Shown: in pieces, positions 1 through 7,832 of the stretch
Position numbering within the stretch: position 1 is the first letter of the stretch
How the letters are laid out: each line of letters starts with the position of its first letter
Assembly: GCA_026390585.1 (NCBI GenBank)
Contig: JAPLFP010000353.1
Location: 1-38,972 of the forward strand
Source: Ignavibacteriales bacterium
GTDB lineage: Bacteria; Bacteroidota; Ignavibacteria; UBA10030
Length of the DNA: 38,972 nucleotides
Direction of reading: 5' to 3'
Notes under the pieces: model-generated
Database searches by the model: none
What the model was told of the DNA's origin: nothing
The model's input: only the letters and a program-made list of their open reading frames with translations
Made by a program: the position numbers and the translations under genes

Positions 1-700
1 AGACGCAGCCGCGCCCCGTGTCAATGGTGGTAAACCGTGATGAGAAATTGTCAAATTCATCCTTTGTGATGTGAGGTATCGGTACGTTGAGCAGGCTTGG
101 TGTGGGAGTTAAGAGATTGTAGAGAGGTTGAGCCTGACCCCTAAGAACATCTTCCACGATCGCGGATAATCGTCCCCCTTCAACCTCTCCTGCGACAAGT
201 GTTATTCCCATCGACATTGCAGTCCTGAGATCGGCTGTCACACCGATCATGGCGAGCATGCCGCTCACGTGGAATCCGCCGATCAGTACCGGAATCCCAT
301 GCGGCCGGAACTTCGATGCAATATCCAAAGCCCGGGGGTACTGGTTCGATTGTACACCAACAAGCATAACAATGGACCTCACTCCCGAACGTTTTGCATC
401 ACGAATGATCTCCTTCACTGGTATCCACTCAATTGCTTCATCAATCTTCCGGATATTGAGTGCGACTCCTTTCAAGAAAGGAGTGTTCACAAGATCCTGC
501 ACGAGCGTGCCAACTTGCGTCAGAGTGTTGCTGCGGATGACGCCGATGCGTGTTTTGATCGGATACCCGTCGTCTGTGTAGTTGGTGGGACGGATCAGCG
601 TCACATCCAATTCGTGAACGCCACGTTCTTTCATCGTCGGGAGGCCGGTTTGCGTATCCTCAAGCCGCCTTGCTTCGTTGCTTGCAGCGAGACCTGGCAT
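1..700 (-). CDS. B12-binding domain radical SAM protein (N-terminal part, runs off the window)
   Basis: The open frame on the minus strand begins at ATG 698-700 with a purine-rich AGGAAG just upstream and stays open to the window edge, so about 233 residues are visible. The middle part ('VIRSNTLTQVGTLVQDL', then 'PVLIGGFHVSG') looks like the Rossmann-like cobalamin-binding domain of B12-dependent radical SAM enzymes. The last visible residues, 'TTIDTGRGCV', match the start of the radical SAM core, where the first Cys of CxxxCxxC follows 'RGC'. The remaining cluster cysteines lie outside the window, so the reaction is unknown. Members of this class perform radical methylations or rearrangements. 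The assignment to the superfamily is fairly secure; the subfamily is not. Confidence 0.8.
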   Translation of the reverse strand, partial: MPGLAASNEARRLEDTQTGLPTMKERGVHELDVTLIRPTNYTDDGYPIKTRIGVIRSNTLTQVGTLVQDLVNTPFLKGVALNIRKIDEAIEWIPVKEIIRDAKRSGVRSIVMLVGVQSNQYPRALDIASKFRPHGIPVLIGGFHVSGMLAMIGVTADLRTAMSMGITLVAGEVEGGRLSAIVEDVLRGQAQPLYNLLTPTPSLLNVPIPHITKDEFDNFSSRFTTIDTGRGCV

Positions 701-847
701 GGTTCTTCCTTCTGAGAGTTGGGGGTACTGCAATTGTGCGACCGCGCGCGTGGGGTTTGCTGACACTCATGTTTCAATCACCCATGAGTCAGTGAGCTCT
801 CCGTTGAGGTCATTGAAACAACGGCCATCGCGTCCACGACGATCCCA

Positions 848-1102
848 TCAAGAAAGGTGCACGTGTGTGTTCGGTGCTGAAATTGATATCGAGCGCTTTT
901 TGCGAGGCACACTCTTTACGTGAAACGCCGAATCAATTTCGATAATGTCGCCCCCAGGTCCGTAGTGCACAATTCGGCCCGTTGTATCATATCGATGGAA
1001 TGAGAGATTTCTGGTGTATGCGTTTTGGTCGCGTGCTTTCTTCGCTGTGTGTATTCCCCTGCGAATGAAAGTCCACAACAGAGAGAGCGGCGAGAAGTCC
1101 AT
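848..1102 (-). CDS. Hypothetical small protein (uncertain)
   Basis: An 84-codon open frame in a stretch otherwise without genes. The product is basic, with a hydrophobic start ('MDFSPLSLLWTFIRRG') and a middle part 'GRIVHYGPGGDIIEID'. I recognise no family and see no good ribosome-binding site before the ATG, so it may be a chance frame. Downstream (positions 765-789) lies a weak inverted repeat, ACTCATG/CATGAGT with an 11-base loop. The rest of 701-1184 shows nothing recognisable. Confidence 0.3.
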   Translation of the reverse strand: MDFSPLSLLWTFIRRGIHTAKKARDQNAYTRNLSFHRYDTTGRIVHYGPGGDIIEIDSAFHVKSVPRKKRSISISAPNTHVHLS

Positions 1103-1184
1103 ACGAAGATTTCAATGAATGTGAATGTGCGACAGGTGAGACTGCAGCAATCCGGTCAGAGAGACTTAGGGCAAAGCAGCGCCT

Positions 1185-1418
1185 TCAGACCGCTTCACCG
1201 CTTTCTCCTCCATCATCCTGCCAGCGCGAATCATCTCTCAGGTCGGTGGATTTTGTCCTCATGTTTCCCGGTTGCCTTGCGCTTTGAGTCCTCGATGCCC
1301 TTTCATCGTGTTGCCCAATGGACTTCAGCCCGTTCAACCATTTATAGAAATCTTGTTCAGGGTCTTGAAAGGGAGGCGAACTGCCCCTCTGGTTTGCTTG
1401 AGTATTGTCATTCTTCAT
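1185..1418 (-). CDS. Hypothetical hydrophilic 77-residue protein
   Basis: The frame starts at ATG 1416-1418, preceded by AGGAAGG seven bases upstream; a TTG two codons earlier is too close to that site to be the start. The ATG overlaps the TGA of the upstream gene (1415-1666) by ATGA, a typical translational-coupling arrangement. The product has no signal peptide or membrane segment. It is polar and rich in Q, R, S, D and G, with one aromatic patch 'DFYKWLNGLKSIG', and looks largely disordered. No family was recognised. The strong ribosome-binding site and the coupled overlap are the reasons for calling it. Confidence 0.6.
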   Translation of the reverse strand: MKNDNTQANQRGSSPPFQDPEQDFYKWLNGLKSIGQHDERASRTQSARQPGNMRTKSTDLRDDSRWQDDGGESGEAV

Positions 1419-1666
1419 GACCAAACCTTCCTAGTTGACCTTGCGGAAGCGGTGACGGTGGAATCTCCAGGTGCTCTTGGCGCAGGGTTTTTTTCTGATA
1501 TCGTCGATCTGTAGAGTGGATAGGATTTTGCTTCTATGATATGTAGCGCAAGTACTTCTCCGTTCATGGTTTCCTGCCACCCGACAAATTCAGCCCCCGA
1601 AACCGATGGCTTCTTCTTCCCACTTTCTCGGTTTACTGTTTGCCGTAGTCTTTCTAGAGCGCCCAA
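1415..1666 (-). CDS. Hypothetical 83-residue protein, TTG start
   Basis: Starts at TTG 1664-1666 with GGAG seven bases upstream; an in-frame TAG lies just before, so no longer form is possible. The sequence 'MGALERLRQTVNRESGKKK' is followed by a compact part ('AEFVGWQETMNGEVLALHIIEAKSYPLYRS') that could form a small alpha/beta fold, and a disordered tail. The stop overlaps the start of the 77-residue gene by ATGA, so the two are probably one translational unit. I do not recognise the family. Confidence 0.6.
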   Translation of the reverse strand: MGALERLRQTVNRESGKKKPSVSGAEFVGWQETMNGEVLALHIIEAKSYPLYRSTISEKNPAPRAPGDSTVTASARSTRKVWS

Positions 1667-1798
1667 CGTAATCTCCGGGATCGAGTGACGGTCAATGTGC
1701 TACGAAACTATGTTGATTCTTTGCGATGATGCATGTCCCTCAATCGCAGTCACAAGATCTCAACTATTCGACGAACACATTCAGCCGCTCCAAACGGA

Positions 1799-2110
1799 TC
1801 ATTTTCCTTTTCTAGGCGATGCCTTTGATTTCCTGTGCCGTTTGTCAGATTTCTTTCTGCTGCTCAATGCTTTGTGCAACTTCATCAACTTGCTATTGGC
1901 TTCTTTGAGCTGTTTGACGATGATCTTGTACTCATCCACACGATGCCTGGCTTCATCTTTGGCAATGCCGTATTTCTCTTGAAGCCTTCCCACAAGCTCT
2001 TCATACTTGCCAAGGATAGCCGACAGTTCGTCGTTCATCATTCTTCCCCAATGATAAACAGCTTTTCCTCTTTTCTGCTTCCATTGTCCTTCGAGACGAT
2101 CCCAGTTCAC
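1799..2110 (-). CDS. CsbD-like general stress protein (copy 1)
   Basis: The N-terminus 'MNWDRLEGQWKQKRGKAV' is the CsbD family signature (general stress proteins, e.g. Bacillus CsbD and E. coli YjbJ), followed by helices containing 'NDELSAILGKYEELVGRLQEKYGIAKDEA' and a Lys/Arg-rich tail of about 40 residues beyond the usual CsbD length. The start is GTG at 2108-2110 with a weak AGAAGAA upstream; it places the start exactly at the conserved 'MNWD'. A close paralogue lies at 34746-35051. Both genes share a 60-bp upstream element (2279-2338 here). The molecular role of CsbD proteins is not well known; expression usually responds to general stress. The basic tail might bind nucleic acid or a surface (inference). 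Confidence 0.88.
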   Translation of the reverse strand: MNWDRLEGQWKQKRGKAVYHWGRMMNDELSAILGKYEELVGRLQEKYGIAKDEARHRVDEYKIIVKQLKEANSKLMKLHKALSSRKKSDKRHRKSKASPRKGK

Positions 2111-2516
2111 GGTGATTCTTCTTCTGTTGTTCTATTCTCCAAATGATTCTACCTTGTTCTTTGTGTGCCCCTGTTTCTTTGCATGGCTCTCGTTGCTCTT
2201 TCTTCGACCACGAGTTCGGGAGATGATGCCCCTCCGCATACGAGCATGGACACCATCCCTTTGAATCCCAAGAAGAAAATACCGATGATTTTGCGAATGG
2301 GGAATAGGTCAAAGGGATGAAAAAGGGATTAATCCCTTACAGGACCGATACCTGGACCGGAGTCGGTCAGCGCCCTTTTCAGGCGAGGGAGAATCAATGA
2401 ACACGGATGTTGTGCTTGACGAGGGACCGGACGGTTGAATCCCCCGCGGTTCCGTGGGGTTGTCATGGATAAAGAGAAGACTGCTGAGATGGGTGGAAAG
2501 AGAGGTTCGGCGAGAG
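2111..2516. other. 406-bp intergenic region between csbD copy 1 and the response regulator
   Basis: No convincing gene. It holds the shared csbD upstream element (2279-2338), which includes the perfect 16-bp palindrome AAGGGATTAATCCCTT at 2323-2338, and a GC-rich hairpin at 2442-2459 (CCCCGCGG/CCGTGGGG, TT loop) about 60 bases beyond the response-regulator stop. That hairpin has no U-run on the minus strand, so it is only a weak terminator candidate. Confidence 0.5.
2279..2338 (-). promoter_or_regulatory. Conserved 60-bp element upstream of csbD copy 1
   Basis: Read on the plus strand this contains ATACCGATGATT, 21 bases, AAGGGATGAAA, 7 bases, TAATCCCTT. The same three blocks with identical spacers (21 and 7) and identical total length occur at 35141-35200 upstream of the second csbD gene. 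It ends 169 bases before the GTG start. Conserved blocks with fixed spacing upstream of two paralogues suggest a regulator-binding site or promoter. A leftover of the duplication that made the paralogues is the other possibility, but the spacers differ while the blocks are exact. Confidence 0.6.
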
Positions 2517-3167
2517 TTAGGAATTGTCTTCGTGGACAAAGTTCGCAAGTTGCAGACGACTATGCAGCGCCAACTTCTCCATGATGTTATGCACGTGGCT
2601 TTTCACCGTGTGGGTGGCAATGTTGAGGCGCTGAGCTATTTCCTTGTTGCTCAGACCATCGGCAATCAGCACAATGGTTTCACGCTCGCGCTTTGTCATT
2701 CGCACTACATTGTTCGTTTTTCCTTTCCTCTTCTTGAGAGCAAGCGCAACCACATGAGAAAAGAGTGAATCGGTCAACGATGGCGGGAGGACTTTTGCTC
2801 CTCTTACCACCGATCGTATGGTCCCGAGGAACTCTTTTACCGTCGCGTCTTTCAGGATGAAACCCGATGCCCCCGCCTCTACAAATTCAAGAATATCGGA
2901 TTGAGATGGAACGAAGCCCATCCCGATCACCTTCGCATCAGGAACGTTCTTCCTTACCGACTCTACGACAGACAGTTCGTTGAGATTCTTCAGCCCTACG
3001 TCCAAAAGAATGATATGAGGTTTTGTCTGGTTTGCTTTCACCAGAACATTGTTGCCACTTCCAACGGTGGACACAACATGCATATCCGCTTGCTCATTGA
3101 GCATAAGAGTGAGTCCATCGCGCAAAACGCGATTATCTTCAATGATGAGTATTCGAATGCTTGCCAT
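2517..3167 (-). CDS. NarL/FixJ-type response regulator (REC + LuxR HTH)
   Basis: Cytoplasmic two-component regulator of about 216 residues. The receiver domain (1-120) has the acidic pair E10/D11, phospho-acceptor D56 and the conserved K106 ('GFILKDA'). The C-terminal HTH of the LuxR/GerE type spans about 150-212 ('MTKRERETIVLIADGLSNKE', then 'VKSHVHNIMEKL'). Odd feature: the switch Thr/Ser expected 28 residues after the phospho-Asp (S87 in NarL) is Gly84 ('VIGMGFVP'). The start is ATG 3165-3167; a GTG two codons earlier (3171-3173) is possible, and neither has a strong ribosome-binding site. No sensor kinase is adjacent. It lies next to csbD copy 1 and could control it (inference). Confidence 0.92.
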   Translation of the reverse strand: MASIRILIIEDNRVLRDGLTLMLNEQADMHVVSTVGSGNNVLVKANQTKPHIILLDVGLKNLNELSVVESVRKNVPDAKVIGMGFVPSQSDILEFVEAGASGFILKDATVKEFLGTIRSVVRGAKVLPPSLTDSLFSHVVALALKKRKGKTNNVVRMTKRERETIVLIADGLSNKEIAQRLNIATHTVKSHVHNIMEKLALHSRLQLANFVHEDNS

Positions 3168-3418
3168 AGTCACTCAAACGCGAAAGAATTTACATCGGGT
3201 GGATAACCTGCCGCAAGGAAACGATGCAAGCCCAAGATAATAACTTTTCAAACATGGGTCAAATGAGGCTTAGAAAGAGTGGACAATTTCGTACGGCGGG
3301 GGGGTGAGCGATGCAACACATTGCTCGTGGCAGAAGGAGTATGGGGGGCTATGGGTTGACGATGCGAAGCGTCATAAGCAGATGGAGCAGAAGAATAGAC
3401 GCTTATCGTTAGTCCGTG

Positions 3419-4630
3419 TCAAAATGAGAAACCCGCTTGCGCAACAAATAACAATCGTCCCTTTTTCTTGATGGGTAAAAACGGGGCCAATTCCAGACCA
3501 ATATTGATCTTTTTGGTAAAGCCAATATTGACTATTCGTACCATCTCCGCCAAATCCAGAAACATCGACAAGGCAAAACCGCCCCGAGCGGTTCCAACAT
3601 CAACCGGGGAATTCACGCCAAACATTCCTATCCCCGCGCTGACAGGGAATCGATTTCCTGATCCTGGATCAACATAATAGAACCGTATCATTGCGCTGGT
3701 GTTTCCGTATTGAATCGTATCGTTGGCTCGTGTATCGTACAACACTTTGGGGATGGCGAGTGCAAATCCCACTTCGATTCTTGAACCTCTCACCCGAAAA
3801 TATTGTGTCACAGTGTTAGAACGATCAACTGCACCGATCTTGATGGTGTAATCGGGTTCGATATGGATACCAAGAATTGCCCAATCAGGCAGTGAATCTA
3901 TCGGCACCATCACTTGTTCAAGTTCTTCCGGACGGATGTTGGCGAACGCACCGTAGGCGGCGCGATACTGAATGAACATTGCGCGATCTTTGTAGGCATC
4001 GCCACGACTTCGATATGTTACGACACGTCGTTCGTACGATGGAGCCGCCATTCCATCTCTCAGCTGAATCGTCGTTGTTATTCTAACGAACTGGGGTCCC
4101 ATCCGAGCCCGAATACTATCGCGTTGAAACCGCACCATGAGATTTCGAATTTGCTCGCGATCCAGTGTAATTGCCGTCCGGATATTACTGCTGCCGGCTT
4201 CGGGAATAATGCTGACGTATCGATTGAGTTGTTCAACGTCCTGGTATTCTTCCACCGTTACAACACATTCCGTGTCATAGCGAAATCGTCGCCTCTCGGA
4301 GTCCGTGACTCTAAGCTTGATGGGATATAATCCTGGGGTCACATTCATAGGAATGACAGTAACGTACCTCAGTCGTCCAATTGATTTGAGCGTTGCTCCT
4401 TCGATGAGCAGTATTGGAGTAATGATTCCCGCCGTCGCGGTATTATCGTTTCGTTGAATGACCAAAAGAACCGTGTCACCCGGAAAGTAGATCGACTTGT
4501 CGACAGAGAGATCGATCCTCTCATCCTCGTCCGTAGACTGAATGAGTATCGTAGTTTTCGACTGTGCATGGGTGCTGAGTATTCCGATAACACAAAGCAG
4601 AATACATTTAACGAGTTTTGATTTCACCAT
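3419..4630 (-). CDS. Secreted hypothetical protein, probable outer-membrane association
   Basis: 403 residues with a clear signal peptide ('KCILLCVIGILSTHAQS') and an AGGAGA ribosome-binding site four bases before the ATG. Residues about 30-125 have a beta-sandwich look ('DLSVDKSIYFPGDTVLLVIQ', 'PGLYPIKLRVTD'), as in invasin or macroglobulin-like domains. The last 150 residues alternate hydrophobic and polar residues, are Gly-rich and end in an aromatic ('LLFVAQAGFSF'), as expected for strands of an outer-membrane protein. No named family was recognised. It stands alone between the response regulator and the metallophosphoesterase. A surface or periplasmic role is inferred only from these features. 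Confidence 0.75.
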   Translation of the reverse strand: MVKSKLVKCILLCVIGILSTHAQSKTTILIQSTDEDERIDLSVDKSIYFPGDTVLLVIQRNDNTATAGIITPILLIEGATLKSIGRLRYVTVIPMNVTPGLYPIKLRVTDSERRRFRYDTECVVTVEEYQDVEQLNRYVSIIPEAGSSNIRTAITLDREQIRNLMVRFQRDSIRARMGPQFVRITTTIQLRDGMAAPSYERRVVTYRSRGDAYKDRAMFIQYRAAYGAFANIRPEELEQVMVPIDSLPDWAILGIHIEPDYTIKIGAVDRSNTVTQYFRVRGSRIEVGFALAIPKVLYDTRANDTIQYGNTSAMIRFYYVDPGSGNRFPVSAGIGMFGVNSPVDVGTARGGFALSMFLDLAEMVRIVNIGFTKKINIGLELAPFLPIKKKGRLLFVAQAGFSF

Positions 4631-4787
4631 GTCGTCTCCTTGGTGAACATTATGATTGCCTCACACGGAAAAGAAACGAGCGATCCATACTCACGGTCCG
4701 CCGCCTTTACCCTCACCGTGTCACCCTGCAGGTCGCCACGGCGGCCGGCTCATTCGCTTTGCCAGGACCGCCTTTGCCACCTTTGTC

Positions 4788-6044
4788 TCAGTGCTTTTCA
4801 CTCTTGCCGACCTTATCAGGATACCCGGACTTCGTGGTGTGAGTGCCGAGCAACCCCTTTTCGATATAAGCGCCGACAGAGTTACCATCCGGGCCGAAAG
4901 ACCGCTTCACTTGCTGGACGCTGCCCGAGTGGTTGACCGTTACGGTAATCACGTCCTGGTCCGTGTTGCCGCCCGTGCCAGTCACCTTCACTTTGATCCT
5001 GTGGTCGCCGTCGGAAACTTTGGTCGCGTCAAAGCGCGCGCTCCACATTTGTGTCTCGCCGATGCGGGCTAGCGGCACTGCCTGTCCACCGTCGATCTGC
5101 ATGGATACCGAAGCAACGCCCTTGTCATCCCAAACTTTGGCGCGAACATCTGCCGTATCCTTGACGACTTGTGAACCACCGATCATGAGCAGTTTATCCG
5201 CTGGTGAGGTGATCATCACAAACGGCCAACTCCCCATCTGCTTGAACTTCCAACTGACCACACCGTTATCGAGGTTGGTGATTGAGAACCCTACCGGCCC
5301 TTCACTCACCAGGCCGGTTGAGCGCGTGGTAGCATAGATCGTGTTTCCATCGTTAGAAACATCGTTGTAGTGCGTGTATCCTGCATCAACCATGATCACA
5401 TTGTCACGCTGGATCACTTCCTGCAATTCCGATACCTGGGCATAGCTGTGCATAAAGATCACACTCTTGAGACCGGCCTTCGCCGCTAGATCCAGATCGT
5501 TAGTCAGCCAAGAGTTCTGAGCATCGCTGATGCCGCTCATCACGTCCAGAAACACGAAGTGGTACCTATCCGCCGTAAAGCTCTGGTAGTTCACTGGCTC
5601 CAAATACTTGTTGTAGAGAGTGGTCCCGCCCTTGTGATCGCGACCGCCCAAAATGGCATACAGCGGCACCTGCAATTGATCCGTAGCTTGCTTGATGAGT
5701 TGGAACTCACTCTCGGTGTTATCATTCGTGTTGTCGCCTGGCAGTAGCGCGAAATTCACGCCGTTCTTGAGATAACGATTGACGCAATTGATGATAGTCT
5801 TGAAGTCGGCATAGTTCTGCTGATCACCGGTGGTGATAAGCAAGTCACCGAAGTGGACCCAACTGACCACGCCAGGATTAAGGATATTCGTGGTCGCACT
5901 GAGGGCGGATGGATTGACTGGGGTCGATCCGGATGTGCTGGACACTTGTTGCGCGGTCTGGGCAATCGCCGCCGATGTGCTGGTGACGAACATTGCGGCC
6001 GCAACCGCCACAAACGCCAGGGGATACATTGCTTTCGGTTTCAT
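4788..6044 (-). CDS. Secreted metallophosphoesterase-like protein with eroded metal-binding motifs
   Basis: 418 residues; ATG preceded by GGGAGG. A signal peptide (1-29, ending 'AAIAQT') is followed by a calcineurin-like phosphoesterase fold (about 58-255) and an Ig-like domain (about 262-385). The five family blocks can be located but are changed: DxH is 'HFGDLL' (64-69), GDxx is intact ('LPGDN', 101-105), GNHD is 'GGRDH' (133-137), the lone His is 'FMHSY' (H199), and GHxH is 'GYTH' (222-225). Several metal ligands are therefore missing, so it may be inactive or bind metal differently. The C-terminus is Gly/Lys-rich, and the frame beyond the stop continues in the same style. The family includes CpdA-like phosphodiesterases; substrate unknown. 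Confidence 0.8.
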   Translation of the reverse strand: MKPKAMYPLAFVAVAAAMFVTSTSAAIAQTAQQVSSTSGSTPVNPSALSATTNILNPGVVSWVHFGDLLITTGDQQNYADFKTIINCVNRYLKNGVNFALLPGDNTNDNTESEFQLIKQATDQLQVPLYAILGGRDHKGGTTLYNKYLEPVNYQSFTADRYHFVFLDVMSGISDAQNSWLTNDLDLAAKAGLKSVIFMHSYAQVSELQEVIQRDNVIMVDAGYTHYNDVSNDGNTIYATTRSTGLVSEGPVGFSITNLDNGVVSWKFKQMGSWPFVMITSPADKLLMIGGSQVVKDTADVRAKVWDDKGVASVSMQIDGGQAVPLARIGETQMWSARFDATKVSDGDHRIKVKVTGTGGNTDQDVITVTVNHSGSVQQVKRSFGPDGNSVGAYIEKGLLGTHTTKSGYPDKVGKSEKH

Positions 6045-6160
6045 TCTACTACCTCCCGTTTAGATTTTGGGTTCTGTGTCGCCCGTTCCCCAAATTGCGC
6101 ACCTTGCGATAGTTGGTTCTTCACTCGGTTGAATCACTGAACAGTTGCAGACCTTACTTC

Positions 6161-7636
6161 CTATTTCACCTTTTTGAAATCGATGTATCCCCGCTCCACA
6201 TCTGTGTGCTGTAATTGCACGCGGAGTCTGTGACCAACATCTGCGCCTTCGAACCCGCTCACCAGTCTTCCTTCGACCGGTGGATGCAGAAGACGGACCC
6301 ACGTTCCTTTGTCAGATGCGCCGGTGACGATCGCATCGAACTGTTCTCCGATCCTTGTTTCCAGCAGAATTGCGGCGGCGGATTTTGTGACCTGCCGTTC
6401 GACCTTTTTCGCCGCATCCTCATTTTCTGTGCAGTGTTTTGCGAGCATCTCCAATTCATCGATCGTATAGGGCATGGGATCTCCCGCCATCGCAGCATTC
6501 AGTAACCGCTGCGTGATTAAGTCGGGATACCGACGGTTCGGTGCTGTCGAGTGAGCGTAGTCTTTGACCGCAAGACCGAAATGTCCGGCAGAACTCCCTC
6601 CCGGAAGTTCGACCATATACTCACCAGCGCCTAAAAGCTTGATGACACTGAGAGAGAGATCGGGAAAACGGAGAGGATCGGCAGATTTTCTGGATATCAG
6701 AAATTCATCCAGCGCCTTTGAATCAGACTCTTTGGGAAGTGTAAAACCCTGCTCCAAGGCAAGCTCGACGATTCGATCCCAGCGTTTTGGTGTCCGCACA
6801 ACTCGGCGAAGGGACGGCAACTTCTTGGCTGCAAGGTATCGTGCCGTCACACCATTTGCCGAGATCATGAAGTCCTCGATGATATCTTTGGCCTCATTCC
6901 TTCTTTCAGCTTTTAGATCCTTGATTTCGTCTCCGTCGAAGACAGGGTTGGCCTCGATTGTTTCGAGATCAAGCGCACCGTGCTGGTGCCGGAGGGATTT
7001 CAGCTTCTGGGCTACGCTGTCCTGCAGCCGGAGATTCTCCTCGAGGCCTTTGACGATGCCGATTTCCTGAGGCATCGGCCCGCTCCCTTCCAGCCAACCC
7101 GCAACGCTGTTGTAGGCAAGCTTGGCATGATTGCGAACCGTCGCTCTATAAATGTCTGAGCTGCGAAGCGACCCATCGCCGGAAACAACCATTTCAACGA
7201 TGAGGGCAAGGCGGTCTGCTTCAAGATTGAGAGATGTGAGATCGGTCGAGAGCTTCTCGGGCAGCATCGGAAATATTTGGGCGGCAGTATAGACCGAGGT
7301 GGTGTTGTGCTTTGCATGCTCATCAAGGGCTGACTGATTCTTGACAACAGCTTCAACATCAGCGATGGCGACCAGGATTCTTGTGGCCCCCTCGGGCATG
7401 GCTTCGGCAACGCTCAGCTGATCCAAATCATTCGAATCGTCATTATCGATGGAACACCATGCAAGATTCCTCAAATCACGCGTCGAGGCTTCAACGTTTG
7501 TGGCAGCCCCATGAATTCCGTTGAGCTCGCTCATCGCCTGAGCAGAAAAATCGGGGAGAAGTCCTCTTTCCATCATCGCCCGACGTGCAATTCTTTGCAG
7601 GATGGCACGGTGTTGTCTGTCCTCGGTATTTGTCAT
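6161..7636 (-). CDS. RNB-domain exoribonuclease (RNase II/R family)
   Basis: 491 residues, shorter than RNase R (about 800) and without clear N-terminal cold-shock domains. The RNB catalytic block is 'CSIDNDDSNDLDQL': D64, D70 and D72 match three of the four metal-binding Asp of RNase II/R, and Q73 stands in place of the fourth. I recall the same 'LDQL' form in a subfamily of stand-alone bacterial RNB proteins, so this is probably a family trait. The second RNB signature, 'HSTAPNRRYPDLITQRLL', matches the 'HFTSPIRRYPDL' RNA-binding block. The last 80 residues form a short S1-like barrel. Expected role: processive 3'-5' degradation of single-stranded RNA in the cytoplasm. It appears to be a single-gene unit. 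Confidence 0.9.
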   Translation of the reverse strand: MTNTEDRQHRAILQRIARRAMMERGLLPDFSAQAMSELNGIHGAATNVEASTRDLRNLAWCSIDNDDSNDLDQLSVAEAMPEGATRILVAIADVEAVVKNQSALDEHAKHNTTSVYTAAQIFPMLPEKLSTDLTSLNLEADRLALIVEMVVSGDGSLRSSDIYRATVRNHAKLAYNSVAGWLEGSGPMPQEIGIVKGLEENLRLQDSVAQKLKSLRHQHGALDLETIEANPVFDGDEIKDLKAERRNEAKDIIEDFMISANGVTARYLAAKKLPSLRRVVRTPKRWDRIVELALEQGFTLPKESDSKALDEFLISRKSADPLRFPDLSLSVIKLLGAGEYMVELPGGSSAGHFGLAVKDYAHSTAPNRRYPDLITQRLLNAAMAGDPMPYTIDELEMLAKHCTENEDAAKKVERQVTKSAAAILLETRIGEQFDAIVTGASDKGTWVRLLHPPVEGRLVSGFEGADVGHRLRVQLQHTDVERGYIDFKKVK

Positions 7637-7832
7637 GCTGGCACCGACAAAGGACTTCTACCTTTCGGTTCTTTCATTATTTCAGTTCCTCGTGAGAAAG
7701 TGTTTGCGTTCTTTCCGCCGGTCAACATTGACCATGATGACTGTTCCCGTAGAGCGATCGTCCAAGGCGGACAGATTCTGCTTCTAAAACATTATTGGAC
7801 TTCTCCATCATACAAAACAATTTCTTTTTCAC

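Noticed and set aside
249-923. Plus-strand frames over the left edge (110, 148 and 81 codons).
   Set aside because: The minus strand there encodes the B12-binding radical SAM protein with recognisable motifs; the plus frames are shadows.
2132-2239. A 35-codon basic frame (start 'MRRGIISRTRGRRKS') just upstream of csbD copy 1.
   Set aside because: No ribosome-binding site and no family; another 35-codon frame overlaps it. Not enough to call a gene.
2001-2312. 103-codon minus-strand frame overlapping csbD copy 1.
   Set aside because: It reads csbD in another frame for much of its length and has no family match; a shadow.
3240-3418. GC-rich runs and a short inverted repeat near 3358-3376 downstream of the secreted protein gene.
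   Set aside because: The stem is only about five bases and there is no U-run; not a credible terminator.
6215-7070. Plus-strand frames of 96 and 168 codons inside the RNB ribonuclease.
   Set aside because: Antisense shadows of a gene with clear catalytic motifs.
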